The notes below the pieces were generated by a model. That model had not been told where the DNA came from. It saw only the letters and a program-made list of their open reading frames with translations, and ran no database searches. This document shows, one piece after another, positions 16,553 through 24,109 of a stretch of DNA of 40,569 bases. The stretch lies in the NCBI GenBank assembly GCA_007280465.1, contig QYPM01000033.1, positions 1 to 40,569 of the forward strand, read 5' to 3'. Every line of letters begins with the position of its first letter. Positions within the stretch are counted from its first letter, which is position 1. Source of the stretch: Nitrosopumilales archaeon. GTDB taxonomy: Archaea > Thermoproteota > Nitrososphaeria > Nitrososphaerales > Nitrosopumilaceae. Position numbers and translations under genes: made by a program.

Positions 16553-16861
16553 ATGGCGGTAATCTGCAACACTTGTGGACTTCCTAATGATTTATGCGCC
16601 TGTGGTGAACTTGAAAAAGATCAAACACAGATTGTTGTAAGAATTGAAGAAAGACGTTTTAAAAAGAAGGGGACAAAAATTGAGGGAATCAATCCGAAGA
16701 TGAATGATTTAGGAAAAGTTGTAAAAGAATTAAAGGCTCGTTATGCTTGTGGTGGCACTGAAAAGGAAGGATATATCTTTCTCCAAGGAGACCACAGAGA
16801 TACAATAAAGACAACGCTTGTTAAGCTTGGATTTCCTGAAGCTAGTATCGAAGTTCATTGA
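16553..16861 (+). CDS. Translation initiation factor aIF1 (SUI1)
   Basis: A 102-residue SUI1-domain protein. It has the archaeal N-terminal Cys cluster (CNTCGLPNDLCAC), a basic loop RRFKKKGTKIEGI and the core KARYACGGTEKEGYIFLQGDHRD, then KLGFPEASIEV. aIF1 binds the small ribosomal subunit near the P site and monitors start-codon selection. A TTAATAGT-like element about 26 bases upstream supports the ATG at 16553. Its TGA overlaps a TTG that opens the CPBP protease gene. Confidence 0.92.
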   Translation: MAVICNTCGLPNDLCACGELEKDQTQIVVRIEERRFKKKGTKIEGINPKMNDLGKVVKELKARYACGGTEKEGYIFLQGDHRDTIKTTLVKLGFPEASIEVH

Positions 16862-17871
16862 TATCAAGTTTGGAAAAAATAGATAAGATCATAAAAATAC
16901 TTTCCATTCCATATTCTGGATTTTTATCTGTGATATTTGGAATAATGATACTTTCATTTCCAATTGGTCTTTATGTGATGTTCAATTCAGAGATTGGAAA
17001 AGACATCAATTACCAGTATCCCATTAATGGTTTAGATTTATTTTTTGGTGGCATAGGCTACAAGATTCCAATTTCTTTTGAGATGGGAGATGCGTTTATC
17101 ATAACGTGGGCAATTTTTTTGATATTATTTTCAATCTCATATTTTGGTCCACAGGATTCTCTATTGAAAACACTTTCAAATCTAATGTCAAGAGGCTGGA
17201 AGAATATGAAAGGCAATGGACTTGTAAATATGATGTCCTGGTTTTCAATTTTGATTTTAGCTTCTGTTATAATTGAGATGGTTCAGCAAAGCTTTGGAAT
17301 CAAGATTGAATCACCCCAGTCTGATAACAATTTGATCCGTTTCTTTCAGCTAACCACTTCTCCTTTGACTGAAGAAGTAGGTTTTAGAATCCTACTAATA
17401 GGAATTCCACTATTTCTGATATATTCACATATTCCATCATGGAAGGTATTTTTCAAATCTTTGTGGAGACCTTCAAAATATCTCCATATTGAGAATTACA
17501 AAAAACCAATGATACTAATAATTACAATCGGATTATTTTTTGGAGTGTCTCACATAATTTCAGGTACTCCATGGAGTCCCGGGAAATTATCACAGGCAAC
17601 TGTAGCAGGAATAATAATTGGTTGGGTCTATGTTAGATACGGTTTTGCTCCAGCAGTACTGATTCACTGGGCCACAAACTACTTTTTATTTTCATATTTA
17701 TTTTTTATTTCAAATCTAAGTCAGGGTCCAACAATAAACGAGTCATCAAATCCATTCTCCAATACTCTAGAATCCATAATCATCATTACAGGAATAATTG
17801 CCATTACAATCAAGATTCTGTCACATATTGAATCAAGAAAGAATATAGATAAAGCAAGTATTGTGAAATGA
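16858..17871 (+). CDS. CPBP-family intramembrane metalloprotease
   Basis: A 337-residue polytopic membrane protein with about eight helices. The CPBP/Abi (CaaX-protease-like) motifs are all present in membrane context: EEVGFR at 172-177, FGVSH with His232, and HWATN with His270 and Asn274. Relatives cleave prenylated proteins or other membrane substrates; the substrate here is unknown. The first possible start is TTG at 16858, overlapping the aIF1 stop (TTGA); TTG at 16870 is an alternative. The gene converges with cofC, leaving four bases between stops. Confidence 0.82.
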   Translation: MISSLEKIDKIIKILSIPYSGFLSVIFGIMILSFPIGLYVMFNSEIGKDINYQYPINGLDLFFGGIGYKIPISFEMGDAFIITWAIFLILFSISYFGPQDSLLKTLSNLMSRGWKNMKGNGLVNMMSWFSILILASVIIEMVQQSFGIKIESPQSDNNLIRFFQLTTSPLTEEVGFRILLIGIPLFLIYSHIPSWKVFFKSLWRPSKYLHIENYKKPMILIITIGLFFGVSHIISGTPWSPGKLSQATVAGIIIGWVYVRYGFAPAVLIHWATNYFLFSYLFFISNLSQGPTINESSNPFSNTLESIIIITGIIAITIKILSHIESRKNIDKASIVK

Positions 17872-17875
17872 TAAA

Positions 17876-18514
17876 TTAATCTAGAATTTTTCTAAGAGAA
17901 TTTGCTATTTCGGTATCAGAAAATGACAGTATGAACCGAAGATCAGATTGATCATCTATATCCAGCATAATTCTTCGAATCAACACAAGTGCAGAACTCG
18001 CATTTCTTTTTTCTGCTGTATTCATGTGTATTTTGTAGCTGTCTTCATCATAATGCGTTTCCATTACATTAGTAGGAGTTCTAAAGAGGGCATTAGTTCC
18101 ATCAAATTTTCGCGATGGTACAACAAGGACACAACGGTCAGATGTTCTCATCTGGTACAATGTACCCACATCTTCTGGCTGTATCAACGGGATATCTTGT
18201 GGAAAGACCATTGTTGCCCCAAATCCTTCTTGTGAAAAATAGTCATCTGCAAGCAAAACGGCACTGTTTACTCCCTGTTCAGATTCATCATAGATTCCAA
18301 GCGCTCCAAACTTTTTTCCAATACCGAGTGCCTTTTCATCCTTACTTACTAGAACGGTTTTTTCAATTATATCAGAACGTGTTACATTTTGTAAAACTGA
18401 TTCTAACATTGCCTCACAGATTCTCTCAGTCCTATCCTGAGACAAATTAAGACGCGTTTTGGCCCTTGAGAAAGTTTTCACGGGGATTATTGCGCCAATA
18501 CGCAAATTAGACAT
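17876..18514 (-). CDS. cofC: Phospho-acid guanylyltransferase CofC (coenzyme F420 biosynthesis)
   Basis: A 212-residue nucleotidyltransferase of the CofC/FbiD family. The N-terminal signature IPVKTFSRAKTRL (10-22) binds the nucleotide, PQDIPLI carries the metal-binding acidic residue, and SRKFDGTNAL is typical of the family. It activates a small phospho-acid (2-phospho-L-lactate in methanogens; phosphoenolpyruvate or 3-phosphoglycerate in other organisms) with GTP for transfer by CofD. The true substrate cannot be read here. The ATG at 18514 lies inside the end of cofD (eight-base overlap), so the pair is co-translated. Confidence 0.88.
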   Translation of the reverse strand: MSNLRIGAIIPVKTFSRAKTRLNLSQDRTERICEAMLESVLQNVTRSDIIEKTVLVSKDEKALGIGKKFGALGIYDESEQGVNSAVLLADDYFSQEGFGATMVFPQDIPLIQPEDVGTLYQMRTSDRCVLVVPSRKFDGTNALFRTPTNVMETHYDEDSYKIHMNTAEKRNASSALVLIRRIMLDIDDQSDLRFILSFSDTEIANSLRKILD

Positions 18515-19427
18515 GTACTTGTTTTAGAATAAAAGATGCAAGAGCTTCTTCATCTTTCTTGTCTTTCATTCTTATCTTAGTTTCGTAAACTTTCATGTCC
18601 AAGTTTTCTATTTTTCTAGTTAGTAATCTGTCTGCAGTATCAATTACCATGTGTGATGCCACTTCAGAATACATTTTTGCAAGACCATAAACCGAGACTT
18701 CCATACCTGCAGCTTCCATATACTTTGTAGCAGGTCCACTAATTGCAGTATTTCCTATAAGAGGACTAACAACAACTACCTTTTTCTTTGATTTCGATAA
18801 TTCTTTTCTGATTCCTTTAATGGATAATATTGGTCCAATGCTAGTCAGAGGATTACCTGGTGCAATTATCACTAATTTAGAATCATGAATAGCATTTACT
18901 GCGGATGGGTTTGCACGTGCCTTGTCTGCACCAATGTATTTTATTCCCTCTACTTTGTCTTGACCTTTGTATTTTACCCAATATTCTTGAATATGCAAGT
19001 CTCCCTTATTGGTAACAATTCTTGTTTCCACACTGTTATCAGTAACCGGAATAATTTTTGTATCAATTGCAAATTTTCTGCACATCCATTCTGTAATATC
19101 AGACAAGTTCTTTCCATTCTTGAGCATATTAGTTCTCAGAAGATGAATGGCTGCATCTCGGTCACCGATGTTAAACCAAGTCTCTTCTCCTAACACTTCC
19201 ATTTGTCGTAAAAATCCGTATGTGTCCTTCTTTATTCCCCAGCCTTTGTCAGTATCCAAAATATCTGCTAGGCCATAGAGAATTGTATCAATATCTGGAC
19301 AAATGTATAGGCCATACAGCCAATAATTGTCACCAACATTGGATATTACTGATATATCTCGAGTCTGGGTAGCTACACCGCGCACTAGTTTAACAGAACC
19401 GGTTCCACCTGCAAGAATTGTAATCAT
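18507..19427 (-). CDS. cofD: Phospho-acid transferase CofD (coenzyme F420 biosynthesis)
   Basis: A 306-residue CofD-family enzyme. The start MITILAGGTGSVKLVRG is the diagnostic nucleotide/FO-binding N-terminus; SNVGDN, CPDIDTILYGLAD and APGNPLTSIGPIL follow in the usual order. It joins the GDP-activated phospho-acid made by CofC to FO, giving F420-0 or its dehydro form. It is first in the cofD-cofC pair and divergent from a surface-protein gene. FO itself should come from cofG/cofH at 35374-37808. Confidence 0.92.
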   Translation of the reverse strand: MITILAGGTGSVKLVRGVATQTRDISVISNVGDNYWLYGLYICPDIDTILYGLADILDTDKGWGIKKDTYGFLRQMEVLGEETWFNIGDRDAAIHLLRTNMLKNGKNLSDITEWMCRKFAIDTKIIPVTDNSVETRIVTNKGDLHIQEYWVKYKGQDKVEGIKYIGADKARANPSAVNAIHDSKLVIIAPGNPLTSIGPILSIKGIRKELSKSKKKVVVVSPLIGNTAISGPATKYMEAAGMEVSVYGLAKMYSEVASHMVIDTADRLLTRKIENLDMKVYETKIRMKDKKDEEALASFILKQVHV

Positions 19428-19528
19428 TATCCCATTTCCCCTGTAACGTTATTAGATTAGACCAACTAAATATTACTCTTGCCACTACATCAAAGAAAAA
19501 TTTTCATCTGTGAAAAACAATGCTAAAG

Positions 19529-19536
19529 TTTATTAC
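19529..19536 (+). promoter_or_regulatory. TATA box for the surface protein gene
   Basis: TTTATTAC is centred about 27 bases before the GTG at 19559. The in-frame ATG at 19520 lies upstream of this box and has no comparable element before it, so GTG 19559 is the better start. Confidence 0.5.
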
Positions 19537-19558
19537 TATCGGACAGAGAATTCACACC

Positions 19559-20713
19559 GTGACTAAGAGATTTCTTTTAGCATCAGCAATTTTGGGTTTA
19601 CTAGTTTTTGGAACAGTTGCACCAATTTGGGCAACAGTTGATTTTAATGCATATCTACCAATTGAAGGAAATCCAATTACACCAGAATTCAAATTCACAA
19701 AGAACGTCGCAATAGACTATTCAAGCGGTGGAAAATTAAAGGATGCTCTTATGGGGAAAAATATGACAATATCATTTTCTGACACTTCAGCTAACAATAC
19801 AAGCATCAAATCGTTCATGGAGGCAATAAATACAGAGTTTGCTACAGATAGAAAGACTACTGCAACAATCTCCAATTTGAAAGTAGAATATCAGGTGCAG
19901 ATTAATGGAGATGCCAATCATGCAACATTTGATTACTTGATAAAATTAATTCCTACAGTGAATGGTTACACCTTAAACAAGGGAGGCGGTAGTGTACCTA
20001 CAGTATTAGACATATCATGGATGGGATTTGCCATGAAGAATCCAGTAATCATATCCACTCAACAATATGGGGACTTGGAAATCAATTCCCTAATAGGTGT
20101 AATACAGAAACAATTACCAGATGTATACAACATATTGAAAGGAACTCCTGCAGAGAGTCCAATGAGTGTTAACCTGATAGATGCAAGTGCTCTTGTTAAT
20201 TATCCAATAGATAAATGGAATTCTATTTTCGATCCAGCATACACTCTTAGCGAAACTGCAGGTTATGGCTATTCAGGTCAGAAAGTTGCAGTGACAGGGT
20301 TTGCATATGGACAAAGTGATCTATACCAAGGACAATTAAAAGCCCAAAATGTTGATGTTGACTTTACAACAGATTCAAAATATCATTTAACCATAATTGA
20401 AAGAGCAAGTTCAGGTACAATAGATGCAGCAGGACATGCAAATGGATACATGGTGCAAGGCACTCCAGCAATCTCAACACTAACAGGAGTAAGTGGTACT
20501 GCATCAGTTCAAACAGCCCAAGGCCTATCCACTAATACAATATATGCAATGGCAGGATTTGCAGTAGTAATTGCAGTAGGAGTTTTCTGGTTTAGTAATC
20601 AAAAAATGAAAGCAGCCATGAAGCGAGGTGTAGACACTAGCCCCCCTCCAACATTCCAGTATGAAGAAAGAAAACACTGGGCAGACAGGTTTGATGAAGA
20701 AAAGAAAGAATAA
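19559..20713 (+). CDS. Membrane-anchored secreted protein, function unknown
   Basis: About 384 residues from GTG 19559. A signal peptide (TKRFLLASAILGLLVFG and cleavage near IWA) precedes a roughly 290-residue extracytoplasmic beta-rich domain. One membrane helix follows (IYAMAGFAVVIAVGVFWF), then a charged cytosolic tail of about 40 residues that contains SPPPTFQYEERKHW and ends EEKKE. I do not recognise the ectodomain. The type I topology with a long acidic/basic cytosolic tail suggests a cell-surface or sensor-like protein rather than a sorted one; there is no PEFG motif. The gene stands alone between divergent cofD and convergent rnpB. Confidence 0.7.
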   Translation: MTKRFLLASAILGLLVFGTVAPIWATVDFNAYLPIEGNPITPEFKFTKNVAIDYSSGGKLKDALMGKNMTISFSDTSANNTSIKSFMEAINTEFATDRKTTATISNLKVEYQVQINGDANHATFDYLIKLIPTVNGYTLNKGGGSVPTVLDISWMGFAMKNPVIISTQQYGDLEINSLIGVIQKQLPDVYNILKGTPAESPMSVNLIDASALVNYPIDKWNSIFDPAYTLSETAGYGYSGQKVAVTGFAYGQSDLYQGQLKAQNVDVDFTTDSKYHLTIIERASSGTIDAAGHANGYMVQGTPAISTLTGVSGTASVQTAQGLSTNTIYAMAGFAVVIAVGVFWFSNQKMKAAMKRGVDTSPPPTFQYEERKHWADRFDEEKKE

Positions 20714-20742
20714 GTAAAATTATTTTTAAAAAAGTTCATTTT

Positions 20743-20749
20743 AAAAAAA
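20743..20749 (-). terminator. Oligo-T terminator of RNase P RNA
   Basis: On the reverse strand a run of seven T follows directly after the closing P1 helix of the RNase P RNA. Archaeal RNA polymerase terminates at such T-tracts. Confidence 0.5.
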
Positions 20750-21029
20750 GTGCGTGCCAGCCGTAACCCTCCTTCTGTTTTTACGATATTACGCTATGCG
20801 GCCTACCTAAACAAAGTGCAGCGCTTATTGTTTGATTTGGCCTTTCTCCGCGCGGGACAGATTTTTCATTCCTTGCTGGAAACCTCAGGCATTACCATCA
20901 TAGTACGCCAGGTTGGATTTTTTTCTGTGCTGTTGCCAATCATCTCTGATTATCCGTCTCCGGATCGCACTTGCTGCATGGAGGGAGGAGTTTCCTCTGC
21001 CGTGGCAGTGATCGTTCACCGGCTCGCAC
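20750..21029 (-). ncRNA. rnpB: RNase P RNA
   Basis: About 280 bases, far richer in G+C than their surroundings, carry RNase P RNA landmarks on the reverse strand, in order. Near the 5' end is GAGGAAACTCC (CR-I); then GGCAACAG with CAGAAA (CR-II/III); CGCGGAGAAAGGCCAAATC, like the bacterial CGGAGCAAGGCCAAAT; TTAGGTAGGCCGC; and ACAGAAGGAGGGTTAC (CR-V). The ends pair as helix P1: GTGCG and GCCGGT with CGCAC and GCTGGC, with one A-A mismatch. CR-I and CR-V pair as P4. The RNA is the catalytic subunit that removes 5' leaders from pre-tRNAs. A reverse-strand TAAAATAG near 21053-21060 could be its promoter. Ends are estimated from P1. Confidence 0.9.
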
Positions 21030-21075
21030 TTTAACAATATTTGAATTAATTACTATTTTAGTATTGACTACAGAT

Positions 21076-23409
21076 TTAGAGTCCAGATGAAAAATAATCC
21101 TCATCAGATTGGATAATCCTCTTGGGCTTCAATCTAAACAAGAAACCATATATTTTGTAAATCACCCTATTCTCCATCAATCTAGGTGCAATCATATGCC
21201 AAAAGTATCTTGCCTTAATTGTTGAAAATCTGGAATCTCGGACGACAAATACGCTGTAAAGAGATTTTTCAACAATTTCAATAGTTTTTGGGCTAAAGGC
21301 TTGATCAGATTGATTACCTGCACCCACTATAACAATTTCTGGTTTCTGATTCAGATTCTGAAGAAGATCCTTTATTACATTAGTACTTGTCGGGTACACT
21401 CTTTCTACTGGAACTTTCTTTAAATCTAGATCAAACATTTTTTCATTAATTCTACTTAGAATATCACGTTCATCTTCTTGAGATTCAACGACGCCTCTTA
21501 CAATCCTTATTTTACTATCCATTGATTTAGAAAAGGCATTTGCAATTTCAATACCTAAATCAGAATGGCGACCTTTATCATATGATACAACTATGTTAGA
21601 CAATTCTTTATCAAATTCTTTTTTGATACTTACTCCAACAATATCACAGGTTGTTAGAGATAATAACTTTCTATTATTACGTAGATCGTAGAAATCCATT
21701 ATAATCAAATTAACTCCTTGTTCTTCTGCAGTAACAAGGATTGCTTCCGTATTATCATGTGACAGTCTAACAAGATATCTATATTCTGTAGAATCTGGTA
21801 ATATTTTTCTAAGATCAGCAAAAGAATTCATAACTGGTTCTGCAAATCCATGAGCCATAGTAAGAGGAATTTGGATTGGAACTGTTGCTACGTTTAGCAA
21901 TGATATTTCTCCGTTCTTTTCTTTTGCAATAGCAGAAGCAATCTTTACAAGTTTTTCCACTGTTTTTTTATTGAAAACGACCATTATGCGGTAATCTTTT
22001 CTTTCAGGAGGTCCTACGTTTGCCATTAACGGAGCATAATGCTCTAATTCTTTTTTAATAGTATAGAATTTGTAGACTGAGAATCCAATTATCACCCAGA
22101 TAATTGCAATTACCCAGCTGAGTGGATTATAGATGAGCAGATAAACTGCAAGTGCGGCATTAGCAAATGCTCCTATTAATGGAAATAGTGGAAATAGAGG
22201 AGTCTTGAAACCATAATCAAGTTTTTTGCCATACATTCTTCTAATAGTTATCGCAGCTAAGTTTACTTGCGCGAAAAGAAATAGAAACATTACACTTGCA
22301 GCAAGAGCAATTTGCTCAAGTGGGAGTACAGCCGCTATGAATGCCATGATAAATCCAGATGCAATAATTGCTAAAAATGGTGTATGGAATTTTTTGTGAA
22401 TTGCACTAAACGTATGAGGTAGATTGTATTGCCGTGCCATTGCAAATGAAACTCTGCTAGATGAAAAAGTAGTGGCATTTAGAGCAGAAAGAGTTGATAC
22501 AATTCCTCCCGCTAGTACTATAAACGATCCAAACGGAAGAATATATTTTGCAGCTTGAACTATTCCAAGCTCTTTATTTTCACCTATGAAATGCCAAGGA
22601 TCATCTTTGAGTATTGCAGGGTTAAGACCCCCAATGAATACAAAAGTGAATAAGATATAGAGAGCTGTAACTACAAATAGTGAAATAAAAATCGCTCTAG
22701 GAATATTTTTCCTTGGATTTTTTACCTCCTCGCCGGTTTGCACAATTATTTCATACCCTTCAAAAGCTATGAATGTAATTCCCATTGCAATTATCAATCC
22801 TATACTTCCTTTTGGGATAAAATTTTGAAAGTTCTTACCCCAGTCAAAATTTGCAAAAACAATGGATAATGCTCCTGCAATTATAAGCGATACAATTACT
22901 ACAAGTTGAGTTATCGTGATAGCGTTACCAATTTTTCCCGTACCTGAGACACCCTTAATGTTGACATATGTAAAAAGGCATATTGCCAATATTGCAATGA
23001 TTTTTTCGAGTGGGACCCCAACATAACCTTCAGGTACTCCTAATACGATTAGCACATGTCCAAAGAATGAGCCAAAAGCAACAGCGTATAGACTTCCTGC
23101 AACCATGTGAGCAAACCAAGCCATCCATCCACTGATGAAAGCATTAGGTCTTGGAAGTCCCTCTCTAATCCATTTGTATCCTCCACCTGCTTCTGGAATG
23201 GCAGAACCAAGTTCTGCATATGTCATAGAAGTAAACATGGTGATTATTCCATTTAGAAGAAATGCTACCATTAGAGCAGGACCGACTTCATTCATAGCAG
23301 GACCTACTAGAACAAATATTGCACCCCCTATCATGGCGGCAATACCCACCATCGTAATATCCAATAGTGAGAGACTACGAACTAGTCCAGGAGAATCCTC
23401 GGTTGTCAT
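21076..23409 (-). CDS. APC-superfamily amino-acid permease fused to universal stress protein domains
   Basis: A 777-residue fusion. Residues 1 to about 440 are an APC-type transporter with about twelve helices and the usual motifs (GIAAMIGGAIFVLVG near the N-terminus, ELGSAIPEAGGGYKWI, GYEIIVQTGEEVKNPRKNIPRAI). Residues about 455-600 and 600-740 are two cytosolic UspA-like modules: RIMVVFNKK with a MDFYD segment, then IVVSYDKGRHSD and IVIVGAGNQSDQ. Such permease-Usp fusions are known in archaea and bacteria; the Usp part probably senses nucleotide or energy state and gates transport, which is inference. The amino acid is not predictable. An ATAAA element lies about 34 bases upstream of the ATG, suggesting a very short leader. 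Confidence 0.88.
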   Translation of the reverse strand: MTTEDSPGLVRSLSLLDITMVGIAAMIGGAIFVLVGPAMNEVGPALMVAFLLNGIITMFTSMTYAELGSAIPEAGGGYKWIREGLPRPNAFISGWMAWFAHMVAGSLYAVAFGSFFGHVLIVLGVPEGYVGVPLEKIIAILAICLFTYVNIKGVSGTGKIGNAITITQLVVIVSLIIAGALSIVFANFDWGKNFQNFIPKGSIGLIIAMGITFIAFEGYEIIVQTGEEVKNPRKNIPRAIFISLFVVTALYILFTFVFIGGLNPAILKDDPWHFIGENKELGIVQAAKYILPFGSFIVLAGGIVSTLSALNATTFSSSRVSFAMARQYNLPHTFSAIHKKFHTPFLAIIASGFIMAFIAAVLPLEQIALAASVMFLFLFAQVNLAAITIRRMYGKKLDYGFKTPLFPLFPLIGAFANAALAVYLLIYNPLSWVIAIIWVIIGFSVYKFYTIKKELEHYAPLMANVGPPERKDYRIMVVFNKKTVEKLVKIASAIAKEKNGEISLLNVATVPIQIPLTMAHGFAEPVMNSFADLRKILPDSTEYRYLVRLSHDNTEAILVTAEEQGVNLIIMDFYDLRNNRKLLSLTTCDIVGVSIKKEFDKELSNIVVSYDKGRHSDLGIEIANAFSKSMDSKIRIVRGVVESQEDERDILSRINEKMFDLDLKKVPVERVYPTSTNVIKDLLQNLNQKPEIVIVGAGNQSDQAFSPKTIEIVEKSLYSVFVVRDSRFSTIKARYFWHMIAPRLMENRVIYKIYGFLFRLKPKRIIQSDEDYFSSGL

Positions 23410-23570
23410 GTAGACCTATTCGGGAGGATAGAACGGTCGAATAAATCTCTACTTACATTTTTCATCACAAGAATAAACTCATGAGGTATGAAGAATGCCA
23501 TACTATGAGAGATCATTTTTTTGTATTTATAAAGAGACCTGTAAACCATCTTTCCAGGTAATGGATATCT

Positions 23571-24065
23571 TTAGATCTTCAAGCCATATTCTTGTGATAT
23601 TTTTACAACATCATCAGCAGTTGTGGCATCAGAATAATCTTTTAGCAAATATTGATTTAGATCAAAAAATGTATGCCCCCACTTGAATTTCCCAATAACA
23701 GAATTTGCAAGTTCATAGTAATCCATGATATAAAGTGCGCCGGCAATTGCTTCAGCAGTTGTGAGTTTACCTATCTTGGAATAATTAACTGGATTTCCTG
23801 CAAGTAGTGGAGGAAGTTTTCGTGACAGACCTACAAATTTTTTGAGAAACATTTTTTGTGCCAATTCCCAAGAACAATCAATTGCCGTAATAGATTTTGT
23901 CAAATCCCTGTCAGACCGTAAGACAAATTCTTTTGCAAAGGGATTGAGTATCATGTCTTTTCCAGAGAGATGTTTTATGCGTTTTGCAATGCCAAATTTT
24001 ACAAGTTTTGCAGCAGTACATTTTGCGGGGTCATCCTGCTCAAACATGAGAACTTGAATTTGCAT
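23571..24065 (-). CDS. tsr3: Tsr3, 18S/16S rRNA aminocarboxypropyltransferase
   Basis: A 164-residue protein with the Tsr3 hallmarks: an N-terminal RLI-type segment (EQDDPAKCTAAKLVKFG), DCSWELA in the middle, and RKLPPLLAGNPVNY followed by KLTTAEAIAGALYI. Tsr3 is a SPOUT-like enzyme that transfers the 3-amino-3-carboxypropyl group of S-adenosylmethionine to the hypermodified uridine in the small-subunit rRNA P-site loop. The length is normal for archaea. It reads in the same direction as the downstream permease, but 161 bases separate them. Confidence 0.9.
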   Translation of the reverse strand: MQIQVLMFEQDDPAKCTAAKLVKFGIAKRIKHLSGKDMILNPFAKEFVLRSDRDLTKSITAIDCSWELAQKMFLKKFVGLSRKLPPLLAGNPVNYSKIGKLTTAEAIAGALYIMDYYELANSVIGKFKWGHTFFDLNQYLLKDYSDATTADDVVKISQEYGLKI

Positions 24066-24109
24066 AGTCTTAGTGCTTCAATCAAGAATAAATTGCTTGA
24101 GATTTGGAA

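Noticed and set aside
16858-17871. CPBP protein as part of a toxin or phage-immunity (Abi) system
   Set aside because: It is linked to aIF1 and housekeeping genes, and no toxin, antitoxin or phage gene is nearby.
20750-21034. Open frame of 94 codons on the plus strand
   Set aside because: It lies exactly over the RNase P RNA on the opposite strand; base composition and conserved RNA motifs explain the open frame.
23495-23686. 63-codon plus-strand frame between the permease and tsr3
   Set aside because: Half of it is antisense to the conserved end of Tsr3, and it has no promoter or motif.
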